Assembly: GCA_000016765.1 (NCBI GenBank)
Contig: CP000699.1
Coordinates: 4,529,501 to 4,593,500, forward strand
Length of the DNA: 64,000 bases
Source: Rhizorhabdus wittichii RW1
GTDB taxonomy: Bacteria > Pseudomonadota > Alphaproteobacteria > Sphingomonadales > Sphingomonadaceae
Direction: 5' to 3'
Of this stretch, positions 25,407 to 33,115 are shown one piece after another; the stretch's first letter is position 1; each line of letters starts with the position of its first letter. The notes below the pieces were generated by a model. It had not been told where the DNA came from, did no database searches, and saw nothing but the letters and a program-made list of their open reading frames with translations. The position numbers and the translations under genes were made by a program.

Positions 25407-27212
25407 ATGGAGAACGGAATCGATCCGGTGACGCTGGAGATCGTCAAGAACGGACTCAGCTCGGTCGCCGACGAAATGGCGCTGGTGATCCTGCGGACGG
25501 CCTATTCGCCGACGGTTCGCGACGGTATGGATTTCTCGACCGCGGTGTTCGATCGAGAGGGGCGCACCATCGCGCAGAGCGTGACGATGGCGGCGCATCT
25601 GGGCTCCTTTCCGAACGTCATGAAGAGGGTGATGAGCGAACAGGCTGCGACACTGCGGCCGGGCGACCTGCTGATCGTCAATGATCCCTACATCGGCGGC
25701 GGGATGCACCTGCCCGACATCTACATGATAAAGCCGATCTTCGTCGGCGACCTGCTGGTGGGGTTTGCAGGCGCCACCACCCATCATGTCGATGTCGGCG
25801 GCATCGTTCCGGGCAGCATGGCGCTGCACGCGACCGAGATCTTCCAAGAAGGTCTGCGCATCCCCCTCGTCAAGCTTTATGAGGAGGGCGTCCCGAACGC
25901 CGCGCTGTTTGCCCTCGTCGAGACCAACTCGCGCTTGCCTTCGCTCATCGTGGGCGATCTGCGGGCGCAGGTCGCCGCGTGCAAGGCCGGCGAACGCGGT
26001 ATCGTGAATCTGGTCGACAAGCATGGCGCGGAGGGTTTCGGGCGCTATTGCGAGGCGCTGCACGATTATGCCGAGCGCCTGACCCGATCGGCCATCGCAG
26101 CGATGCCCGACGGGGAATATATATTCGAGGACTGTATCGACGGACTGGGCGAGCATCCCGAGCCGATCACCTTCAAGGTGAAGCTGACGATCGCGGGCGA
26201 CGATCTGGAGGTCGACTGGAGCGGCTCGAACAAGCAGGTCCAGGCCGGAATCAACGGACCGATCGCCAGCACCATCTCCGTGACCTATGGCAGCGTGCGA
26301 TCGGCAATCGGTGTAAGCGTGCCGAATTGCGACGGCTTCAGCCGTGCGCTCACGATCAAGACCGAACCAGGCACGATCTGCGATCCACTGGCGCCGGCGG
26401 CCTGTGCCCAGCGCGGCATCATCGTGTACCGGATGTACGACATGCTGATCTCCGCCTTCGCGCAGATCATTCCTGACAGGCTTCCGGCGCAAGGTGAGGG
26501 CGGCCCCTCGGTGGTCGTCTGGTCGGGCCAGGCCGATGGCCGGCAGTGGCTGCTCAGCGATGGCATCCTCGGCAGCTGGGGTGGCCGCCCGGAGAAGGAC
26601 GGCGTCGACGGTATCGCCAACCCGCTGGGCAACATGTCCAACCAGCCGATCGAGCTCATCGAGGCACGCCTGCCGCTCAAGATCACCGAATATGGTCTCG
26701 TGAACGATTCCGGCGGCGCAGGCCGGCATCGCGGCGGCCTGGCGGTACGCCGGTCCTATGAACTGCTTGCCGCGGAAGCGCAGATAGGTTTGCGCTCCGA
26801 TCGGCGGAATCATCTGGCAATCGGTTTCCAAGGCGGCCTGCCGGGATCTCCATCCCTCAATATCCTGGCGGATGGCGACGGCCAGCAATTGCTGGCCGTG
26901 TGCCCGCTCAGGCTCACCAATCTCAGTCAGGGCGACCGGTTCACGCACATTACGCCCGGAGCAGCCGGGCTCGGCGATCCACTTACGCGGGAGCCCGAAC
27001 TGGTCCTCGCCGATGTGCTCGATGAGAAGATCTCGGCCGAATTTGCGGCCAATATCTACGGTGTCGTGCTGGATGAGGATCGGCGAACGGTGGATATTGA
27101 ACGGACGGAAGCGACCCGTCGAAAGCTTGCGTTGCTATCTTATGAGGAGCGAGGCGCCGCCCAGGCGCAGATCTTCGCGACGTCAAACCGGTTGGAAGCG
27201 GTATTTGCCTGA
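25407..27212 (+). CDS. hyuB: N-methylhydantoinase B / 5-oxoprolinase-type subunit
   Basis: A 601-residue HyuB protein. It starts with the typical DPVTLEIVKNGLSSVADEM segment and contains RDGMDFSTAVFDREG, the metal-ligand-rich NDPYIGGGMHLPD and THHVDVGG stretches, and the C-terminal GGAGRHRGGLAVRRSYE. This subunit carries the metal site and the amide-opening chemistry. TTGGAG lies before the ATG. HyuA and HyuB are separate here as in hydantoinases, not fused as in eukaryotic oxoprolinase. The substrate is unknown; the neighbours point to an amino-acid-derived ring. Confidence 0.93.
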   Translation: MENGIDPVTLEIVKNGLSSVADEMALVILRTAYSPTVRDGMDFSTAVFDREGRTIAQSVTMAAHLGSFPNVMKRVMSEQAATLRPGDLLIVNDPYIGGGMHLPDIYMIKPIFVGDLLVGFAGATTHHVDVGGIVPGSMALHATEIFQEGLRIPLVKLYEEGVPNAALFALVETNSRLPSLIVGDLRAQVAACKAGERGIVNLVDKHGAEGFGRYCEALHDYAERLTRSAIAAMPDGEYIFEDCIDGLGEHPEPITFKVKLTIAGDDLEVDWSGSNKQVQAGINGPIASTISVTYGSVRSAIGVSVPNCDGFSRALTIKTEPGTICDPLAPAACAQRGIIVYRMYDMLISAFAQIIPDRLPAQGEGGPSVVVWSGQADGRQWLLSDGILGSWGGRPEKDGVDGIANPLGNMSNQPIELIEARLPLKITEYGLVNDSGGAGRHRGGLAVRRSYELLAAEAQIGLRSDRRNHLAIGFQGGLPGSPSLNILADGDGQQLLAVCPLRLTNLSQGDRFTHITPGAAGLGDPLTREPELVLADVLDEKISAEFAANIYGVVLDEDRRTVDIERTEATRRKLALLSYEERGAAQAQIFATSNRLEAVFA

Positions 27213-27526
27213 CCGGCTCCGGTTGGACGATCCCTTTTTATATAACGATATCTCAAATTGACGGAATAAGCCGTCGATAGTGGATTGATGTTCGATCGTA
27301 TCGGATTGCTCCCATATCGGGTTGTAAAATTAAATCGTTATTTAATAATGGATTAATTCAATAGTATCGTCAGAATTTGTTCTGATGGCTGGTGCTTGAC
27401 GATTGGCCTTTGGAAATATAACGTTTCATATAATAAACCGCGTAGCCTGAAAGGGCGATCGCTGCCCGAAAGTGTCGGGATGTCGATCGCTGGTCCCGGC
27501 GGAGGCGCGTTTGGAAGGGGGGAATC
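27213..27526 (+). promoter_or_regulatory. Promoter region of the receptor-isochorismatase operon, with LacI box
   Basis: No gene is supportable here. An AT-rich block contains an inverted repeat (ATTAAAT 27329-27335, ATTTAAT 27340-27346). A candidate promoter has TTGACG (27396-27401), a 15-base spacer and TATAAC (27417-27422), overlapping a perfect AACGTTTCAT box (27420-27429). Spacing and overlap match the racemase promoter at 16915. Confidence 0.65.
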
Positions 27527-29740
27527 ATGAGATACGGGAAGTGTGGCAGCTCTAATGTGTTCAGGGCTTTTCTTCTGCTGACGACGGCTTGCGCCGCCTC
27601 GGCGGCGATGGCCCAAAACTCCTCAGGGCCAGAGGCTTCTGTGCCTGCTCCTTCGGGGGCATCTGCGGAAAACGCCGAGCCTGGGCCTCAAGACATCATC
27701 GTCACAGGGCGCCGACGCAGCGAGTCCGCTTTCAATGCACCGGTGGCCGTGTCGGTACTGACGTCCGGCGCCATAGAATCGTCAGGCGTCGCCCGGCCGG
27801 TCGACGTGACGCGGTTCGTTCCGAACATGAACATCACGAGCGTAGGGCGTGCAGGCGAAAATTTCGTGACACTCCGCGGCCTGGCGCAGGCCCGTTCGGC
27901 CGACTCGATCGTCGCGGTCATCGTCGACGGCGTCCAGTTGGCTTCCGCGGAGGAGCTGAGTCAGGAACTCTTCGACATCCAGCAGATCGAGGTCCTCAAA
28001 GGGCCGCAGGGCGCGCTCTATGGCCGTAACGCGATCGCCGGGGCGATCGTAATCAAGACCAAGCCGCCATCGGACAATTTCGAAACGAGCGCGACGATCG
28101 GCTATGGCAACGGGAATGCGTTCAAGGCACTTGGTTCCGTCAACATTCCGATTGCGAAGGATGGGGTGTATCTGCGCGCGGGCGCATTCCAGACGTCCAG
28201 GGACGGTTATTTCTTCGATCGGACGACGCAACGCGATGTCGACCCGGCAAACGAGCGTGGCGTCCGAGCGCGCCTGGATATCGTTGCGATTCCGAACCTG
28301 TCCGTGAGCCTCCGAGGGAGCATGTCCAGGTTCATTGGGGCGGGCATCAATTATCACGCCCAACTCGGGGCTCTCGACACGAACGATGCGACCCAGCCCT
28401 TCGTCACCAACGTCATCGGCCGTGATCGACAGAGGAAGCGGAGCGCGAGCGGCGTCTTTGATTACGACCTGGGTTCGGGGCATGTCGTCTTCACGCCCGC
28501 CTATTCCTATGTGCACGAGTCGGTTTACGGCGACGGATTTCCTTATGCGGCGACCGCGGATACGACACAGCGTATCGAGTTCGTCGTGCGCACCAAGAGC
28601 GCCGAGCTCAAATATATATCCCCGCAGGACAGGGCGTTCAGCTATATCGTTGGAGGCTATTGGGCGAGCATCTTCCGCCGCGATACCACGACACAGGGCA
28701 TCGACACGGGGCAGGGCGTGATCGATGGCCGGGGGCCGTTCCCGGCGGGCAGCATCAATCCCACGCTCTCGATCCAGGACGATGGCTACCGCTACCGAGT
28801 TCTGGCGGGCTTTGGCCAAGCGAACCTGAAGCTCGGCGAGCGGGTCAATTTGTCGGGAGCGATCCGCTACGACGATGAGCGGAGAAGGCAGACGAACCTC
28901 TCGCCACCGTCCTTCTCGCAATATAGCGGGCAGGTGCGTCGAAAGACCTTCAAGGGCATCGAACCGAAAGTCACCCTCAGCTACCAACCTTCGTCGTTCG
29001 TCAACGTCTATGCCGATTATGGCCAGGGATTTGTCAGCGGCGGATTCAATCCCGCGCAGACCCGAGATCTGGTGGTCGCGGCGGATCCGAACGCCACCGT
29101 CCCGAACGAATATGGGAAGCAGATCAATCGGGCCGCCGAGATCGGCGTGAAATTGCGACTTTTCGACAATCGCGTCACCGTCAACGCGGCGGCGTTCCAC
29201 AGCAAGGTGCGCAACTTACAGCAGTTCCAATTTTTCCCGGCCGCCACGCTCCAGGCGATCAATCCGATCGACAAGACCAAGATCGATGGCGCCGAGTTCG
29301 ACACCACGACCAGATTGGGCCCCGTGACGATCTTTGCGGGCGCCGGTTACACCAACGCTCGTATCGCCGCATATTCCGCCAACAGATCCTATCTGGGCAA
29401 CAAGGTCCCCGGCGTTCCGAAATATACCATCAACGCTGGAGCGCAATATGACGTTACGCTCGGCTCCGATCTGAGCGCCAACGCGCGGATCGATTATCAG
29501 CGGATCGGACCGCAGTGGTTCGACATTGCCAATACCTTTGGGACCAGGCGATCGGCGGTCAACCTGTTCGACGCTCGGATCAACCTCGTCCACGATCGTT
29601 GGACCTTCTCCGTTTTCAGCAAGAATATATTCGACAAGCGATACAATGCGGAAGCGGTCGTCATTTTTCCCACCGCCCAGGCCGTCACGCCGGCATTGCC
29701 GCGGACGTTCGGGGCCGAACTCAAAGTCGCTTTCAAATAG
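27527..29740 (+). CDS. TonB-dependent receptor
   Basis: A 737-residue outer-membrane receptor with a signal peptide (about 10-28, ending AMA-Q), a TonB-box-like DIIVTGRRR, plug motifs VTLRGLA and IEVLKGPQGALYGRNAIAG, and a barrel ending KVAFK. GGAAGGGGGG precedes the ATG. It carries its own LacI-type box and is followed after eight bases by the isochorismatase-fold gene. Base composition looks slightly less GC-rich than the region 1 receptors. This is the second receptor of the LacI regulon; both may handle different forms of one substrate. Confidence 0.95.
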   Translation: MRYGKCGSSNVFRAFLLLTTACAASAAMAQNSSGPEASVPAPSGASAENAEPGPQDIIVTGRRRSESAFNAPVAVSVLTSGAIESSGVARPVDVTRFVPNMNITSVGRAGENFVTLRGLAQARSADSIVAVIVDGVQLASAEELSQELFDIQQIEVLKGPQGALYGRNAIAGAIVIKTKPPSDNFETSATIGYGNGNAFKALGSVNIPIAKDGVYLRAGAFQTSRDGYFFDRTTQRDVDPANERGVRARLDIVAIPNLSVSLRGSMSRFIGAGINYHAQLGALDTNDATQPFVTNVIGRDRQRKRSASGVFDYDLGSGHVVFTPAYSYVHESVYGDGFPYAATADTTQRIEFVVRTKSAELKYISPQDRAFSYIVGGYWASIFRRDTTTQGIDTGQGVIDGRGPFPAGSINPTLSIQDDGYRYRVLAGFGQANLKLGERVNLSGAIRYDDERRRQTNLSPPSFSQYSGQVRRKTFKGIEPKVTLSYQPSSFVNVYADYGQGFVSGGFNPAQTRDLVVAADPNATVPNEYGKQINRAAEIGVKLRLFDNRVTVNAAAFHSKVRNLQQFQFFPAATLQAINPIDKTKIDGAEFDTTTRLGPVTIFAGAGYTNARIAAYSANRSYLGNKVPGVPKYTINAGAQYDVTLGSDLSANARIDYQRIGPQWFDIANTFGTRRSAVNLFDARINLVHDRWTFSVFSKNIFDKRYNAEAVVIFPTAQAVTPALPRTFGAELKVAFK

Positions 29741-29748
29741 GAGGAACC

Positions 29749-30300
29749 ATGTCACTCGATCTGCAGGGAAGCTTTATCGATGAAGCGGCGCTCGTCATCA
29801 TGCATTATCAGGTCGACGTGTTCGATATCCTCTTCGGCGGAAGCTCTTCGCCATTGCTGGGCAAGTGCAACGCGCTAATCCGGCAGTGGCGCAGGACCGG
29901 CCGTCCCCTGCTCTTCCCCAACCTTTCGCTGGGGGCGGACCATGAGCATGCGCCGCCTTCCACCAACCGGCAAATCTCGCCCTATTTGCCGGCAGGGCGG
30001 TTCCGAAATGGCTTGCCGGTCGAGGGGCTGGCGATGGGGCCGGGCGATCTGCTCTATGCCTGCCCCCGGGCTAGCGTGTTTCACGGCACGGCCGTCGATG
30101 TCGACCTTCGGGCACGAGGCGTGAGGACGCTCGTGATGGCGGGGATCAGCACCACCGGGGTGGTTCTTTCAAGCGTCGCCTGGGCATGCGATGCCGACTA
30201 TGACATCCGCTTGGTTGAAGATTGCTGCTACGACCCCGACGAGGATGCCCATGAAGCCTTGTTTCGGTCGAGCTTCGGTGGGCGCGTATTGGTTGTTTAG
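29749..30300 (+). CDS. Isochorismatase-fold protein with a substituted catalytic triad
   Basis: A 183-residue cysteine-hydrolase-fold protein; start chosen by a TAGGAGG Shine-Dalgarno. The fold signatures are clear: ALVIMHYQ, PRASVFHGT, and TLVMAGISTTGVV followed by DIRLVEDCC. Aligned to the family's Asp-Lys-Cys triad, the positions are His19, Cys105 and Val138, so none of the three residues is conserved. Classical members such as N-carbamoylsarcosine amidase and ureidoacrylate hydrolase would fit after a hydantoinase. Here either the chemistry differs or the protein binds without hydrolysing. Alignment was done by eye. Confidence 0.85.
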   Translation: MSLDLQGSFIDEAALVIMHYQVDVFDILFGGSSSPLLGKCNALIRQWRRTGRPLLFPNLSLGADHEHAPPSTNRQISPYLPAGRFRNGLPVEGLAMGPGDLLYACPRASVFHGTAVDVDLRARGVRTLVMAGISTTGVVLSSVAWACDADYDIRLVEDCCYDPDEDAHEALFRSSFGGRVLVV

Positions 30301-30686
30301 CGCGGTCATGGGAGGGATGTTCGCTTTCCCGATCTACGCCCCAATTCCGGACGGTCCGGATCGTCCCCGAAAGCAGACGTCTAATCCGCGTCCTACGGCG
30401 CGGGCTGCTCATTCAGCTTGTGTCTTCCCATCCTGCGGATAATGCGGTCCGTTGCGGTAAGGCACCTTGGGAAGTGGCGGTCTCGGTGATCGCGGAGATC
30501 ATGCAGGCGAAAGCGGAGGCCGAACCCTGATCGGCGGGCGTTCGCCATCGTCATCGGCCGGGGTGGTTGTCGTAACACCACCTCAAATTCGTGGATGGTT
30601 TCCAGGATGCCTTTCAAAACCCGCCTGGTCTCCTCCTCCTGGTCCTCGGACGTTGCAGGCACGGAAGTTCGGGAAGCTCCGATCGA
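30301..30686. other. 386-base gap without a convincing gene
   Basis: This lies between the isochorismatase-fold gene and the convergent AraC gene. No intact gene is supported. On the plus strand, about 30378-30529 holds a start-less open stretch ending in PWEVAVSVIAEIMQAKAE, which looks protein-like and could be the C-terminal remnant of a lost gene, possibly XdhC-like. I cannot assign it. No terminator-like hairpin with a T-run is visible. Confidence 0.5.
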
Positions 30687-31682
30687 TCAGGCTCGGACGG
30701 CCTCGAGCATCTGGCTGCTTGCCAGATAGTTGCGTGGCGAGGAGCCGGTCCAGCGGCGGAAGGCGTGGCGGAAATTGGCGCTCTCACTGTAACCCAGCCG
30801 CTCGGCGATCGATTCCACCGTCATCTCGCCGCCCATCACATATTGTAGGGCCAGGCTGCGCCGCTCCTCGTCGACGATCCGCATGAAGCTGACCCCGCGA
30901 TCGGCCAGCCGCCGGCGCAGCGTGCGTGCCGAGAGATGCAGGCGCGCGGCGACGTCGCTCAACGACGGGGCGTCGTCGGTCGCCGTGTTGACCAGCCGCC
31001 GCACGCTTTCCAGCAGCCGATCCTCGACCATGGCGCGGATGGTGCGGATGCAGGCGCGCATCCAACGGGCATGGCCGGCGACGCAGCGGCCGGGCAACGG
31101 CATGGTTGCGGACGGGCCGGGTACGCGGATTTCGAACATGTCGCCCTCGATCAGTTCGACCCGATCGGCCAATATCAGCGATCGTGCGAAGCTGGCGATC
31201 CAGCGGGGTGGGGCGACGAGGCGGACGGTCCTGTCGGTGCCGTCGAGAAGCTGGACGAGAAACAGCGCGACCTTGGCCGCGTCAAGCGGCAGCAGCGCGT
31301 CCCGAGCCGCCGCGTCGATCCCGGAGAACGGCCGGAACAGCACCACGCCGTCGCCCGAGCAGGAGGCGAGCACCAGCTCGTGTCGCAGGTTCAGCAGCGG
31401 GGCGATCGTGTTCATCGAGGCGAGCGCGACCCGCAGCGTCGAGGAGGTGAGGATCGCCGATCCGGCCTGGCCGTAGCGGCCGAGCGGCTGCGACACGCGG
31501 TCGATCAGCGCGGGGCCGGCCGCGTCGGCGGCGATTCGCGCCTGGTCCATCAGCGACAGGCCGGGGCAGCCGTGCGCGTCCGTCGTCTCGTCTGCGATCA
31601 GGGTGCGCATCAGAGCGACATCCGGGCCGGTGAAGACCGCATCGCCGGCGGTGAGTTGCATCTGCTGAGCCCAAGCGGTCAT
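30687..31682 (-). CDS. AraC-family transcriptional regulator
   Basis: A 331-residue regulator. The N-terminal part (to about 210) matches the arabinose-binding-like domain found in OruR/ArgR-type AraC proteins. The C-terminal double HTH is clear: LSDVAARLHLSARTLRRRLADRG and ESIAERLGYSESANFRHAFRRWTG. The ATG at 31682 is preferred because GGAG lies six bases before it; an ATG at 31694 has no such site. It is divergent from the reductase-oxygenase cluster that starts at 32032 and is the natural activator of it. A perfect inverted repeat lies just upstream of its start. Confidence 0.93.
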   Translation of the reverse strand: MTAWAQQMQLTAGDAVFTGPDVALMRTLIADETTDAHGCPGLSLMDQARIAADAAGPALIDRVSQPLGRYGQAGSAILTSSTLRVALASMNTIAPLLNLRHELVLASCSGDGVVLFRPFSGIDAAARDALLPLDAAKVALFLVQLLDGTDRTVRLVAPPRWIASFARSLILADRVELIEGDMFEIRVPGPSATMPLPGRCVAGHARWMRACIRTIRAMVEDRLLESVRRLVNTATDDAPSLSDVAARLHLSARTLRRRLADRGVSFMRIVDEERRSLALQYVMGGEMTVESIAERLGYSESANFRHAFRRWTGSSPRNYLASSQMLEAVRA

Positions 31683-31694
31683 CTCGCTCTCCAT

Positions 31695-32031
31695 AAGTCT
31701 TATGACATAATTTTTCTATGTCATATGTACTACAATATGCGAAGTTTCCGACCAAATCAAAACCGCTTGTTCTCACGGCGAAGTTGCAGGAGAATCTAAT
31801 TAATATATTGAAAAATAATGATATTATTTGAGGTTCGACAGCCGTTTTGGTGACTCCTCGACACCAGCCGGTCGGCGATGTCTCCAAAATGAGATCGATG
31901 GCAAACGGCCACTGCGCACATGTTCAGGAGGATAGGGCGGTTGCTAGGCCCCGTCGGGCGAGGCGTTCCGGGAGTGTCGGCTGAACGAGCCGACGGCCTG
32001 GCCGGCCCGGTCATCGGAAGGGAAATCGGCA
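31695..32031. other. Divergent control region between AraC gene and the oxygenase cluster
   Basis: No gene is supportable. The AraC-proximal side (31701-31830) is strongly AT-rich and holds two inverted repeats: TATGACATA/TATGTCATA (31701-31725) and AAATAAT/ATTATTT (31813-31829, three-base gap). The remainder toward 32031 is GC-rich leader for the plus-strand cluster. Confidence 0.7.
31701..31725. promoter_or_regulatory. Perfect 9-bp inverted repeat at the AraC gene promoter
   Basis: TATGACATA (31701-31709) and TATGTCATA (31717-31725) are exact complements with a seven-base spacer. The element ends 19 bases from the AraC start codon. AraC proteins usually bind direct repeats, so this may serve a different regulator or a symmetric AraC dimer. 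Confidence 0.55.
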
Positions 32032-33048
32032 ATGGCGAACAACATCGACGCGCCCATATTATTGATCGGCGGTTCGGGCGTGGTGGGCAGCATCACCGCG
32101 ACGATCTTGCGCCGGATGTATCGGGATTTGCCGATCGCGATCGGCGGCCGCGACATCGCCAAGGCCGAGGCGGTCGCGAGCGGCATCGACGGCGCCGTGG
32201 CGGTGCAGGTCGATCTCGAGCGGCCCGACCTGGGCCTGTCGCCTGATCGGCGCTTCAGCGCCCTGGCGCTGTTCGTCAAGGACGACTGGCTCCACGCCGC
32301 CGCGGAGGCACAGGCGCGGCGCATTCCCTATCTCAGCATCTCCAGCGGGGCCTTCGAGATCGCTCCCGAGGTCGCGCTCCACATTCGAAACCCCGGCGCG
32401 GCGGCGATGATGCTGTCGAGCCAGTGGCTGGCGGGCGCCGCGGTGCTGCCGGCTCTGCATGCCGCCAGGGACTATGCCGCGATCGATTCGATTCGGGTCA
32501 CCGCGCTGCTCGACGAGCGGGACATGGGCGGGCCTGCAGCCTATGCCGATTATGAGCGCATCACCGGCCACGCACCTTTTGCGATGATCCGGCACGACGG
32601 CGACTATTTCTGGGTCGGCGGCGAGCTCGCCGAGTCGACCCTGGTCGACTCGGCGGGGCGCGAGGTGCCGGCCCAGGCCTATTCGCCGCTCGACTCGGTC
32701 AGCCTTGCGGCGGCGACCGGCGCGGCCTCGGTCCGGCTCGATCTCGCGATCGGCGAGACGCCGGCGCGCCGGGCCGGCGACCATCATTCGACCGAGATCG
32801 GCATCGAGATCGCCGGCACCGGCAAGGATGGCGTGCCGCGGCGCAGCGTCCACCGGATCGTCCATCCGGCCGGCCAGGCACCGCTGACCGCGCTGTTCGT
32901 GGCGCTGGGGCTCGAAGGCCTGCTGGGCCTTGCGAGCGGAACTCCGGCCACGCCGGGCCTCTATCTGCCCGAGCGGCTGATCGACCCGGAGGATGCGGTT
33001 CGCCGCCTGGCCGAGTTCGGTGCCGATTTCAGCCAGGTCGCTGCCTGA
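32032..33048 (+). CDS. Saccharopine dehydrogenase-like Rossmann protein (first of a tandem pair)
   Basis: A 338-residue protein beginning with a nucleotide-binding strand-loop, ILLIGGSGVVGS, and a second-strand IAIGGRD, where the Arg suggests NADP(H). The overall shape resembles saccharopine-dehydrogenase-like or trans-acting reductase proteins. The next gene is a paralogue of the same length with matching blocks such as GLYLPE/GLYNPE near the C-terminus. It is the first gene after the AraC control region. The substrate is unknown; a reductase or dehydrogenase acting with the Rieske oxygenase is plausible. Confidence 0.85.
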   Translation: MANNIDAPILLIGGSGVVGSITATILRRMYRDLPIAIGGRDIAKAEAVASGIDGAVAVQVDLERPDLGLSPDRRFSALALFVKDDWLHAAAEAQARRIPYLSISSGAFEIAPEVALHIRNPGAAAMMLSSQWLAGAAVLPALHAARDYAAIDSIRVTALLDERDMGGPAAYADYERITGHAPFAMIRHDGDYFWVGGELAESTLVDSAGREVPAQAYSPLDSVSLAAATGAASVRLDLAIGETPARRAGDHHSTEIGIEIAGTGKDGVPRRSVHRIVHPAGQAPLTALFVALGLEGLLGLASGTPATPGLYLPERLIDPEDAVRRLAEFGADFSQVAA

Positions 33049-33115
33049 AGCCCCCGTCCGGATCGATGCGGACATTGTTGGACGCCGCGGCGGCGTCAGG
33101 TGAGGAGACGCGGAA

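Noticed and set aside
30393-30662. An 89-residue minus-strand frame in the gap after the isochorismatase-fold gene
   Set aside because: No recognisable motif, Arg/His-rich composition and no Shine-Dalgarno. A fragment on the other strand in part of the same stretch looks more protein-like.
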